In this document: piece after piece, positions 1 to 6,061 of the stretch
Layout of the letters: the number at the start of each line of letters is the position of its first letter
Numbering within the stretch: position 1 is the stretch's first letter
Notes under the pieces: generated by a model
The model's database searches: none
What the model saw: the letters and a program-made list of their open reading frames with translations, nothing else
What the model was told of the DNA's origin: nothing
Program-made: the position numbers and the translations under genes
DNA from: Candidatus Latescibacterota bacterium
Lineage (GTDB): Bacteria; JAAXHH01; JABIQT01
Direction: 5' to 3'
Length of the DNA: 6,061 bases
NCBI GenBank assembly: GCA_018667995.1
Contig: JABIQT010000003.1
Span: 1-6,061 of the forward strand

Positions 1-711
1 CGCATGAGAGATATCCATGGTGCCCCCATCATCATCCGGGACAGCGTCCACTGCTTCGTGGATATTGGGCTTGATGATCACGCTCCGGAATTCACCAATA
101 CGAACACGCGAATCGATCAGGATTGTCTTTTCTGAGTATTCCACTGCGAGGCGGCAGATTTCCGATCTGACACGATCCGTGATGACTCCGAAATTGCGTT
201 CTTGAACCTGATCGCTGACAATTACTCCATCCATTTCGGGTACGATGTTTCGCAAGTGGCGGATTATTTTTTCTTCAATATCAACCGGGACGGGCGTCCG
301 ATTCTTAATATCTAGACGATTTAGTTCCCGCTCGGAGCTTTGACCGATACGGACCGTGGGCTTGGTGTATGTGGGTGTAAAGCGCTCTGATGTCTCAACG
401 AGTGCGGTGGTATCTACACCTGATTCGATTAACCCCTTTCTGAGTTCATAACCGTTGCCGTCAGCGCCGATCATACTGAGTGCGTGTATGTTGCCAACGC
501 CCAGCGCTCTGAGATTATTCGTCACAGTCCCGGCTGCTCCAGGGCTGCAGCGCCGTTCGACCACCTGGTAGGCATCGAGACCTGTCTCAAGACTCGACTC
601 CGTTAGTTGAGGATCCGTGATGAGATATTCGTCCAGAAAGAAATCCCCGACCACTAGCATAGAGAGGTCTGGGAATCTCTCCAGCAGCAGCTGGAGCCGT
701 TGATCGGTCAT
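1..711 (-). CDS. PfkB-family carbohydrate kinase, HldE/RfaE kinase-domain-like (partial, C-terminus off the left edge)
   Basis: Reading leftward from ATG at 711, the frame stays open for 237 codons to the window edge. The translation matches the N-terminal two thirds of a ribokinase/PfkB-fold sugar kinase, closest in pattern to the heptose-7-phosphate kinase domain of HldE (RfaE). Residues 20-27 (VVGDFFLD) are the first beta strand with substrate-side Asp residues. Residues 57-71 (PGAAGTVTNNLRALG) correspond to the PGGAANVAxNxxxLG loop. IGADGNG follows at 82-88, a TKPTVRI strand at 117-123, and DSR...KPN at 200-216. The ATP-site GAGD motif would lie beyond the edge, so catalytic competence cannot be judged. 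The family phosphorylates a sugar or sugar phosphate with ATP in the cytoplasm; HldE itself serves ADP-heptose synthesis for LPS. An oddity is Thr62 where HldE-type kinases usually have Asn, so the substrate may differ. It starts 11 bp after the oxygenase stop codon, implying co-transcription; the upstream GTGAG is only a weak ribosome site. Family assignment is firm; the substrate is unknown. Confidence 0.85.
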   Translation of the reverse strand, partial: MTDQRLQLLLERFPDLSMLVVGDFFLDEYLITDPQLTESSLETGLDAYQVVERRCSPGAAGTVTNNLRALGVGNIHALSMIGADGNGYELRKGLIESGVDTTALVETSERFTPTYTKPTVRIGQSSERELNRLDIKNRTPVPVDIEEKIIRHLRNIVPEMDGVIVSDQVQERNFGVITDRVRSEICRLAVEYSEKTILIDSRVRIGEFRSVIIKPNIHEAVDAVPDDDGGTMDISHA

Positions 712-722
712 TGGATCTCACT

Positions 723-1601
723 TCAAAAAGGTGATCCCGTTTGGAATTCCTGGGGGCGTAGGTCGTAGCTCTTATGGTGGGTGAGATAATCTATTGGCTC
801 GTCCACATACGAGGCAGATGTTTCCAAATGGCTGTGTTCGAAATACGATTCGCAACCTGTAGCGATCCGGATCTCCCCCGATCGCATCCATGAGCACACG
901 TGAATCATGGCGATCATAGGACGTGGCCGGTTGCTGAGGTTGGGCATACCTCGATGCCAAAGTCGCATATCCCGTATCAGGATACCGCCAATCGGCACCT
1001 CCGGCTGAAGGGGCGGATGAGTATCTGTTCGCGAAAGAACGTCTTCCTCCGGAACACGGATAGAGTCTCCCCAAGCCACCGTGGTATCTGAATGGCTGCC
1101 TGGCCAGAGTTCGATACTGCCGTTGTGCGCAGTCATGTTGATCACGGGTACGTTTACGACGAGCATATTTGCCGGGTGTGGGTGTGCCATGTGAGGCCAG
1201 AGATGGCCCTGATCCACATGCACCGGTTGGCGTACGGAGCCCGGCAGATTAGTATTGCCGCTGTAAAAAGTGTTTCGTACTCCGTTGCCCAGAATGGCCT
1301 CCGTGATGGCAACAACGATCTCATTGCACACCACGTCTTTAAACAGGTATGGTTCGAAAGGCGGCGGATCCTGTTGAATGTGGCCTCGAACAAATTGGTA
1401 GGGAGGCTCTTTCAGGGACTCGATTGATGGCACATCCTGAAGCATTCGTGGCTGAATCTCGTGAATGTGCTCTGGATCTATGACACCGAGTAAAATCACA
1501 TACCCGTCTTTCCGAATAGCCCGTACAGCTTCTGTAAGACTTTCAGAATGAATGGTACCTGTGGCCCGTTCTGATCTCGAAATATCGATCATGTTAACCA
1601 C
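723..1601 (-). CDS. Phytanoyl-CoA dioxygenase (PhyH) family Fe(II)/2-oxoglutarate oxygenase
   Basis: This 292-residue protein has the usual length of bacterial PhyH-family enzymes, which hydroxylate small molecules using Fe(II), O2 and 2-oxoglutarate in the cytoplasm. The iron facial triad is visible: His128 and Asp130 in QPVHVDQGH, and distal His216 in RLWHRGMPN. Arg227 lies 11 residues after the distal His and is the expected 2-oxoglutarate carboxylate ligand; human phytanoyl-CoA hydroxylase has the same His-to-Arg spacing. GSIELWPGSH at 161-170 is the family's conserved strand-turn. No signal peptide or membrane segment is seen. The frame opens at GTG (1601), with an in-frame ATG at 1592 as an alternative. 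The AGGGGAG ribosome site at 1610-1604 sits very near the GTG and about 11 nt from the ATG, so the true start may be either. It heads an operon with the kinase downstream, behind a strong promoter. The substrate cannot be inferred: the family includes acyl-CoA, ectoine and natural-product hydroxylases. Confidence 0.9.
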   Translation of the reverse strand: MVNMIDISRSERATGTIHSESLTEAVRAIRKDGYVILLGVIDPEHIHEIQPRMLQDVPSIESLKEPPYQFVRGHIQQDPPPFEPYLFKDVVCNEIVVAITEAILGNGVRNTFYSGNTNLPGSVRQPVHVDQGHLWPHMAHPHPANMLVVNVPVINMTAHNGSIELWPGSHSDTTVAWGDSIRVPEEDVLSRTDTHPPLQPEVPIGGILIRDMRLWHRGMPNLSNRPRPMIAMIHVCSWMRSGEIRIATGCESYFEHSHLETSASYVDEPIDYLTHHKSYDLRPQEFQTGSPF

Positions 1602-1603
1602 AT

Positions 1604-1610
1604 CTCCCCT
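1604..1610 (-). promoter_or_regulatory. Ribosome binding site of the PhyH-family gene (decides between GTG and ATG start)
   Basis: On the minus strand this reads AGGGGAG, a good purine-rich Shine-Dalgarno. It lies only 2 nt before the GTG at 1601 and 11 nt before the in-frame ATG at 1592. The first distance is shorter and the second slightly longer than the usual 5-9 nt, so the site does not settle the start. The two options differ by three residues and do not affect the domain. Confidence 0.55.
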
Positions 1611-1644
1611 CGCGAGACTGAGATTTACGAGTCACCTTCTAACC

Positions 1645-1673
1645 ACTATATGACGGCCCGATTATTCTGTCAA
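1645..1673 (-). promoter_or_regulatory. Near-consensus sigma-70-type promoter of the oxygenase-kinase operon
   Basis: On the minus strand, TTGACA (1673-1668) is a perfect -35 hexamer. After exactly 17 bp comes TATAGT (1650-1645), a five-of-six match to the -10 consensus. Transcription would start near 1638, leaving a leader of roughly 37 nt that holds the ribosome site. This predicts strong housekeeping expression of the leftward pair unless a repressor overlaps it. No obvious operator palindrome is seen on the promoter. Confidence 0.75.
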
Positions 1674-1717
1674 CACGAATGAAAATCGTCCCGAGTTCTA
1701 TCAATGGGTGCATCCGA

Positions 1718-1733
1718 AGCGGTGTACAGCGGT
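1718..1733. repeat. Tandem AGCGGT direct repeat with 10-bp period, possible regulator site
   Basis: AGCGGT occurs at 1718-1723 and again at 1728-1733, one helical turn apart, between the two divergent promoters. If the rightward promoter at 1763-1790 is real, the repeats lie about 64-79 bp upstream of its start, a position typical for an activator. Two six-base copies can arise by chance, so this is only a candidate. Confidence 0.25.
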
Positions 1734-1762
1734 AGGTAATACTACTATGAGGAAATATGATT

Positions 1763-1790
1763 TTGTCTTCTAGCTGAGCTGTTGTATATT
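1763..1790 (+). promoter_or_regulatory. Putative promoter of the ABC exporter operon
   Basis: TTGTCT (1763-1768) is followed after 16 bp by TATATT (1785-1790), four and five matches respectively to the sigma-70 -35 and -10 hexamers. An alternative -10, TATTAT at 1787-1792, would give an 18-bp spacer. Transcription would start near 1797, about 40 nt before the ATG. It is weaker than the opposing promoter, which could mean activation is needed. Confidence 0.5.
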
Positions 1791-1825
1791 ATGCCGTGAA
1801 TTCCCCCCTTAGAGAATAAACCCGC

Positions 1826-1830
1826 AAGGA
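1826..1830 (+). promoter_or_regulatory. Ribosome binding site of the first ABC exporter gene
   Basis: AAGGA ends 6 nt before the ATG at 1837, an ideal distance. It selects this ATG over the overlapping out-of-frame ATG at 1833, whose frame stops after nine codons. Confidence 0.7.
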
Positions 1831-1836
1831 CCATGG

Positions 1837-4038
1837 ATGTCACTTACAGACCCAATCCCTGAGGCAATACAGCGGAAACTGAATACCTGTCTCGAGGCCG
1901 ATGAGGAGCTTCGGCTCGCCATCGAGTCGGACGTCGACAATGACGGACGCTTCAATCCGCGTTGGCTGATTACGACCGACAGGCGGGTAATGACCGTGGA
2001 TCTTAATGGCGGGAAGTCTGATATCGCCATTTCGTTGAAAGACATTCAAAAGGTCCATATTCATCCTCTGGTTGGCGGTGGGATGCTGGAGGTCAGCACA
2101 TTTTCCGATACCGTCCCCCTGATCTCCTATACTCAGAGCAAAACGGAACGGTTCGTAGAGGCCTCTCGTGGTATCGAGCAGCTAGTGGAAGAAAAGCCGT
2201 TCCAGGTAAGAACCAAGTTTGCCAAGACCAAATGCGATAGCTGCGGCCGCCGTCTTCCCTCCAAAGATGCTCTGTGCCCGGCCTGTGTCAGTAAGTGGGA
2301 TATGTTCAAGCGTATCGCCACCTACATGACGAATCATACCGGCAAAGTACTGCTTATGGCTGGTATGTTCCTCATAACCACCCTTGCCGATCTGGTACCG
2401 CCCAAGATTACACAGCTACTGATTGATGAAGCATTCCCGCAGAAGGATACGGAACTGCTTTTCTGGTATGTAGTGGCCTTGGGTTCCATGATGCTGATAC
2501 GCTGGATCGCCGAAATGGTGTATGGATGGTTGAGTGCCTGGCTTGGTGCCAGGGTAGTCGCAGACATTAGGAGCGAAGTCTATCGTCATCTGGAACTTCT
2601 TTCGCTGGGCTATCATGACAAAATGAAAACCGGCGGCCTCCTGTCACGCGTCACATCCGACACGCGCAATCTCCGCCATTTCCTTGTGGATGGCCTGCCA
2701 TACCTCGTCTTGCGCTGGCTTATGTGCATCGGTGTAGTGACGATGCTGTTCTACACCAATTGGCTTCTGACCATATACATCCTGCTGCCGGTTCCGATTA
2801 TTATCTATTGGGGCGCACAATTATTCAAGAGGCTGCGGGTTTCATACTACCGGCTTTGGCGCCGTTGGGAGGATTTCTACAACCATATACAGGAGACACT
2901 CTCCGCGATACGTGTCGTCAAGGCTTTTGCACAGGAGCCTCGTGAGGTAAAACGCTTCCAGCGTAATACCCAGGCACTGTTTGAGATCGGCTATTGGACG
3001 GAGCGGAAGTGGATCTTTTATTTTTCAACCATGGGATTGTTTACGTTCCTTGGTTTCGCAATCGTATGGCTGGTAGGCGGTCGACAGGTCCTTGGCGAGG
3101 AACTTACCGTTGGGGAGCTGATGCTCTTCTATTTCTATCTGCACATGTTCTATGGCCCATTGAGATGGCTGGGACGCGTCAATAGCTGGATGACACGAGC
3201 CATGAGCGCCGCAGAGCGGATTTTTGAGATCATGGATACGGAGCCTGAATCATACAACGATCCCAAATCCATTGCCATGCCCAATGTTCGTGGTGATATC
3301 TCGTTTCAAGATGTGACATTCGGATACGAGGCGGCATTGCCCGTATTGAAAGAGGTAAGTCTTGATATACACGCTGGTGAGATGGTGGGATTGGTGGGGA
3401 AATCTGGAGCCGGAAAGACCACTACTATCAACTTGATATGCCGCTTCTACGATGTGAACTATGGAGCGGTTCTCCTGGACGGTGTCGACATTAGAGATAT
3501 CCGGCTGGAGGACGTTCGAAGTCATATCGGCGTGGTGATGCAGGATCCTATTCTCTTCAATGGCACCATAGGGGAGAACATATCCTACGGTAATCCGGAC
3601 GCTTCCTTCGAGCTTGTCATCGCGGCGGCACGCGCGGCCAACGCCCACAATTTCATCCTTGGAAAACCAGATGGGTACGACACTGTTTTGGGTGAAAAGG
3701 GCACAGGCTTGTCCGGTGGTGAGAAGCAAAGGGTATCGATCGCCCGGGCCGTTTTACATGATCCCAGTATTCTCATTCTTGATGAAGCGACTTCGTCGGT
3801 GGATGCTCAGACAGAAAAGCTCCTGCAGGAGGCCATAGGTCGTCTTACCAAGGGACGAACGACGATTGCCATTGCCCACAGGCTCTCAACGCTTCGCGAT
3901 GCCAGTCGATTGGTGGTGCTTGATCAGGGAAAACTTGTTGAGCAGGGAACGCATGAAGAATTGATGAAGAAACACGGACACTTCCATCATCTGGTGCAGT
4001 TGCAGCAGATGACGTCTGAGATCATGGTCGTTAACTAG
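1837..4038 (+). CDS. ABC exporter half-transporter with N-terminal PH-like domain and zinc ribbon (first of a tandem pair)
   Basis: This 733-residue type IV (MsbA/BmrA-like) ATP-driven exporter subunit is longer than the usual 570-600 residues because of an extra N-terminus. Residues 10-118 are a beta-rich domain with a WLITTDRRV strand, resembling bacterial PH-like (YokE-type) domains. Cys133, Cys136, Cys147 and Cys150 form a CxxC-10-CxxC zinc ribbon just before the elbow helix. Six membrane helices fall near 170-190, 206-229, 287-307, 308-330, 393-413 and 423-445. The nucleotide-binding domain (about 487-722) has A-loop Tyr497, Walker A 521-528 (GKSGAGKT), Q-loop Gln569, signature LSGGE at 625-629, Walker B with Asp649 and catalytic Glu650, D-loop Asp656 and switch His681. 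All are intact. The extension should be cytosolic because it precedes the first helix and has no signal peptide. The start is supported by AAGGA 6 nt upstream. A paralogue follows after 26 bp, pointing to a heterodimer. Cargo is unknown; lipids, peptides or drugs are all possible. Confidence 0.93.
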   Translation: MSLTDPIPEAIQRKLNTCLEADEELRLAIESDVDNDGRFNPRWLITTDRRVMTVDLNGGKSDIAISLKDIQKVHIHPLVGGGMLEVSTFSDTVPLISYTQSKTERFVEASRGIEQLVEEKPFQVRTKFAKTKCDSCGRRLPSKDALCPACVSKWDMFKRIATYMTNHTGKVLLMAGMFLITTLADLVPPKITQLLIDEAFPQKDTELLFWYVVALGSMMLIRWIAEMVYGWLSAWLGARVVADIRSEVYRHLELLSLGYHDKMKTGGLLSRVTSDTRNLRHFLVDGLPYLVLRWLMCIGVVTMLFYTNWLLTIYILLPVPIIIYWGAQLFKRLRVSYYRLWRRWEDFYNHIQETLSAIRVVKAFAQEPREVKRFQRNTQALFEIGYWTERKWIFYFSTMGLFTFLGFAIVWLVGGRQVLGEELTVGELMLFYFYLHMFYGPLRWLGRVNSWMTRAMSAAERIFEIMDTEPESYNDPKSIAMPNVRGDISFQDVTFGYEAALPVLKEVSLDIHAGEMVGLVGKSGAGKTTTINLICRFYDVNYGAVLLDGVDIRDIRLEDVRSHIGVVMQDPILFNGTIGENISYGNPDASFELVIAAARAANAHNFILGKPDGYDTVLGEKGTGLSGGEKQRVSIARAVLHDPSILILDEATSSVDAQTEKLLQEAIGRLTKGRTTIAIAHRLSTLRDASRLVVLDQGKLVEQGTHEELMKKHGHFHHLVQLQQMTSEIMVVN

Positions 4039-4055
4039 CGCAGTACACCATACGC

Positions 4056-4059
4056 AGGG
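4056..4059 (+). promoter_or_regulatory. Short ribosome binding site of the second ABC exporter gene
   Basis: AGGG lies 5 nt before the ATG at 4065, inside the 26-bp gap after the first exporter gene. It is a weak match, but it supports this start. The gap shows no promoter or hairpin terminator, consistent with one transcript. Confidence 0.45.
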
Positions 4060-4064
4060 CAATT

Positions 4065-6061
4065 ATGGCAGTCTACTCAGAAAAAATGCCAGAAAAAATG
4101 GAAGAGAAATGCAGGCAGGCACTGCATGAAGGTGAAACTGTGCATATGAGCGCGGTTTCCGATCTTTCAGAAGACATGCAATATGTGGACCGCTGGCTAG
4201 TTGTCACGGATCGCCGTGTGCTTCGGTTTGACCCCGAAAGTGTGAACGGGACCTTCTCCATTGAACTGTCGGAAATCCGAAGCTCTGCCGTTGAAGACAT
4301 GGTGGGTACGGGCAGACTGAACGTGGATGTGGGCGGGGAGATGGTGGAATTCATCAATTATACTCCGACACAACGAGCCAAGTTTGTCGAGATCGCCAAG
4401 GGTATTGATCAGCTGGCAAAAGAAAAGCCTCTTGATATTTCTACCGACATAGATCGTACGAGATGCGATGCGTGCGGAATGCTGTTGCCTGAAGCGAACG
4501 GACTGTGCCCCAGTTGCACAAATAAGATGGCCATAATGAAGCGAATTCTGGCCTATCTGGCTCCGTTCAAAGGCACGGCCATTCTCATGGTGTCCATGTC
4601 CATGATCATGACAATCGCCGAGCTGGGACCTCCATGGATCATGAAGGTGATCCTCGACGATGTAATCGGTGCCAACAGTGCTGTTGCCGAAGGCGAGCGC
4701 CTGCCACTGCTCTACATGCTTGTGGCTGCGTTTCTCGGTATCCGCCTTGTGTCTTACGTGATGGAGGTCCTTCGTGGACGCATTTCCTTCTGGCTGGCAG
4801 GTCATATCACCATTGCCGTACGAGATCAGCTGTATAAGAATCTCACCCGTTTGGGATTGAAGTTCTACAACAAACGCCAGGTAGGTACCCTCATTTCACG
4901 TGTAACCAATGACGCGGAAAGCATGGAGGGATTTCTGCTGGACGGGATGCCCTACATGCTGACCAATGCCCTCATGATTGTAGGTATTCTCGGATTCCTA
5001 TTCTACATGAGTTGGCAATTGACGTTGTGCGTGCTCATCCCAGTTCCCCTCTTGGTCCTGGGTGGTACCTATTTCTGGGATCGACTACGCCGCGCGTTCC
5101 GGATGAAGTATTATCGCTGGGGCAAGTTAGTGGGATTGACCAGTGAAATGCTCTCTTCCGTGAGAGTCATGAAGGCATTCGCGCAGGAAACCCGAGAAAT
5201 GCGTCGATTTGAAGGACGTAACGAAGATGTCTTCCGTGGTGACTTCGATAGCGAGCGTGAGGCCTACATGTTTTTCGGCACCATGAGCATGTTAACGTCG
5301 TCCGGTCTGATCCTTGTGTGGTATTTCGGCGGAAATAGCATTATCGACGGTTCCTTTACGCTTGGCGCGTTGATGGCATTCATCAGTTATCTATGGATGC
5401 TGTACGAGCCGCTTCAGTGGTTCGGAGAACTCAATACGTGGATGAGCCGGGCTATGAGCGGCGCAGAGAAGATATTTGAGGTAATCGATACAAAGGCTGA
5501 GACGCACGACACGGAGAACCCCGCCGACATAGGGACCATAGAGGGGCGTGTCTCCTTTGAAGAGGTCAATTTCTCCTACGAGTCTGGCAAACCCGCTTTG
5601 AAGAAGATCTCGCTTGATATTGCTCCGGGTGAGATGATCGGTCTGGTAGGACGATCGGGAGCTGGAAAGAGTACGTTGATTAACCTGATCTGCCGGTTCT
5701 ACGACGTGGACGATGGTGTGCTTAAGATTGACGGAGTTGACATAAATCGAATCGCATTGAAGGACCTTCGAAGCCAGGTGGGAATGGTGCTGCAAGAATC
5801 CCTGTTCTTCAGTGGTTCTGTGGCGGAAAATATCGCCTACGGTCATCCCGATGCGACTTTAGAAGAGATAATGTCGGCGGCGCGGGCGGCCAATGCGCAC
5901 AATTTCATTTGCGGCAAGCCAGACGGTTATGATACCCAGGTGGGCGAGAACGGCCGTGAACTTTCAGGAGGAGAACGGCAGAGAATCTCTATTGCCCGTG
6001 CAATTATCGACAATCCTCGCATACTGATTCTCGATGAGGCCACATCATCGGTAGACACGCA
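4065..6061 (+). CDS. ABC exporter half-transporter with N-terminal PH-like domain and zinc ribbon (second of the pair, partial at the right edge)
   Basis: The frame runs from ATG at 4065 for 665 codons plus two bases to the window edge; by comparison with its neighbour about 65-75 residues are missing. The layout matches the first exporter: a PH-like domain (about 12-119, with WLVVTDRRV), a zinc ribbon of Cys134, Cys137, Cys148 and Cys151 with identical CxxC-10-CxxC spacing, a six-helix exporter membrane domain (about 165-455), and a nucleotide-binding domain from about 495. Visible ATPase motifs are A-loop Tyr505, Walker A 529-536 (GRSGAGKS), Q-loop Gln577, signature LSGGE at 633-637, and Walker B with Asp657 and Glu658; the D-loop begins at 661. 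The switch His lies off the edge. Similarity to the first protein runs end to end, including AARAANAHNFI in both ATPase domains, so they arose by duplication and probably pair as a heterodimer. An ATG at 4086 or 4098 could also start the frame, but 4065 has the better-placed ribosome site. Cargo is unknown. Confidence 0.92.
   Translation, partial: MAVYSEKMPEKMEEKCRQALHEGETVHMSAVSDLSEDMQYVDRWLVVTDRRVLRFDPESVNGTFSIELSEIRSSAVEDMVGTGRLNVDVGGEMVEFINYTPTQRAKFVEIAKGIDQLAKEKPLDISTDIDRTRCDACGMLLPEANGLCPSCTNKMAIMKRILAYLAPFKGTAILMVSMSMIMTIAELGPPWIMKVILDDVIGANSAVAEGERLPLLYMLVAAFLGIRLVSYVMEVLRGRISFWLAGHITIAVRDQLYKNLTRLGLKFYNKRQVGTLISRVTNDAESMEGFLLDGMPYMLTNALMIVGILGFLFYMSWQLTLCVLIPVPLLVLGGTYFWDRLRRAFRMKYYRWGKLVGLTSEMLSSVRVMKAFAQETREMRRFEGRNEDVFRGDFDSEREAYMFFGTMSMLTSSGLILVWYFGGNSIIDGSFTLGALMAFISYLWMLYEPLQWFGELNTWMSRAMSGAEKIFEVIDTKAETHDTENPADIGTIEGRVSFEEVNFSYESGKPALKKISLDIAPGEMIGLVGRSGAGKSTLINLICRFYDVDDGVLKIDGVDINRIALKDLRSQVGMVLQESLFFSGSVAENIAYGHPDATLEEIMSAARAANAHNFICGKPDGYDTQVGENGRELSGGERQRISIARAIIDNPRILILDEATSSVDT

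Noticed and set aside
17-205. A 62-residue plus-strand frame at the left edge
   Set aside because: It is antisense to the kinase segment containing DSR and KPN motifs. Its Ser/Thr/Arg-rich composition is typical of a shadow frame.
1092-1427. A 111-residue plus-strand frame
   Set aside because: It is antisense to the catalytic core of the PhyH-family gene, which carries the iron-binding triad. No ribosome site or recognisable domain was seen.
1732-1745. An inverted repeat GTAG...CTAC as an operator
   Set aside because: The arms are only 4 bp with a 6-bp loop, which is expected by chance in a region this size.
1833-1862. An ATG four bases before the chosen exporter start, as a leader peptide or alternative start
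   Set aside because: The frame stops after nine codons, and the AAGGA site is better spaced for the ATG at 1837.
3250-3729. A 159-residue open frame on the minus strand
   Set aside because: It is antisense to the first exporter's ATPase domain, including Walker A and the signature motif. A similar antisense frame at 5391-5846 covers the same region of the paralogue, as expected when conserved codons leave the opposite strand open.
4039-4064. A terminator or internal promoter between the two exporter genes
   Set aside because: The 26-bp gap has no GC-rich hairpin, T-run or promoter-like hexamer pair.
4197-4805. A 202-residue open frame on the minus strand
   Set aside because: It lies wholly antisense to the second exporter's PH-like, zinc-ribbon and early membrane regions, where the plus-strand product is clearly conserved. 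Its His-rich translation resembles no family.
5391-5846. A 151-residue minus-strand frame resembling the one at 3250-3729
   Set aside because: Its similarity to the other antisense frame is explained by the two exporters being paralogues; there is no independent sign of coding.

Overview
The window looks bacterial, from a non-model, probably Gram-negative lineage of middling GC content. It holds four protein genes in two divergent pairs around a 235-bp intergenic region (1602-1836). Placement is a guess. A phytanoyl-CoA-dioxygenase-like (PhyH) gene next to an HldE-like sugar kinase fits lineages known to carry many PhyH paralogues, such as Latescibacterota, Poribacteria and related environmental phyla. 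Nothing here fixes the taxon.

Left, minus strand: a PhyH-family Fe(II)/2-oxoglutarate oxygenase (723-1601) is followed after 11 bp by a PfkB-family kinase of the HldE/RfaE N-domain type (711 down to 1, cut by the left edge). They read as one operon behind a near-consensus housekeeping promoter (TTGACA, 17 bp, TATAGT). Their shared substrate is unknown.

Right, plus strand: two tandem ABC exporter half-transporters (1837-4038, complete; 4065-6061, cut by the right edge) are separated by 26 bp. Both have the full 'TMD then NBD' type IV (MsbA/BmrA-like) layout. Both also carry the same unusual N-terminal extension of about 150 residues: an apparently PH-like (bacterial PH/YokE-like) beta-rich domain and then a four-cysteine zinc ribbon, ending just before the first membrane helix. 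The two proteins are clear paralogues over their whole length, so the fusion is older than the duplication. They probably form a heterodimeric exporter. Every ATPase motif visible in both is canonical, unlike many heterodimeric exporters in which one site is degenerate.

The most unusual feature is this paired PH-like/zinc-ribbon/ABC exporter architecture. Its cargo cannot be read from the sequence. A functional link between the exporter pair and the oxygenase-kinase pair is possible because they share a divergent control region, but it is unproven. No RNA genes, mobile elements, CRISPR arrays or convincing terminators were seen.
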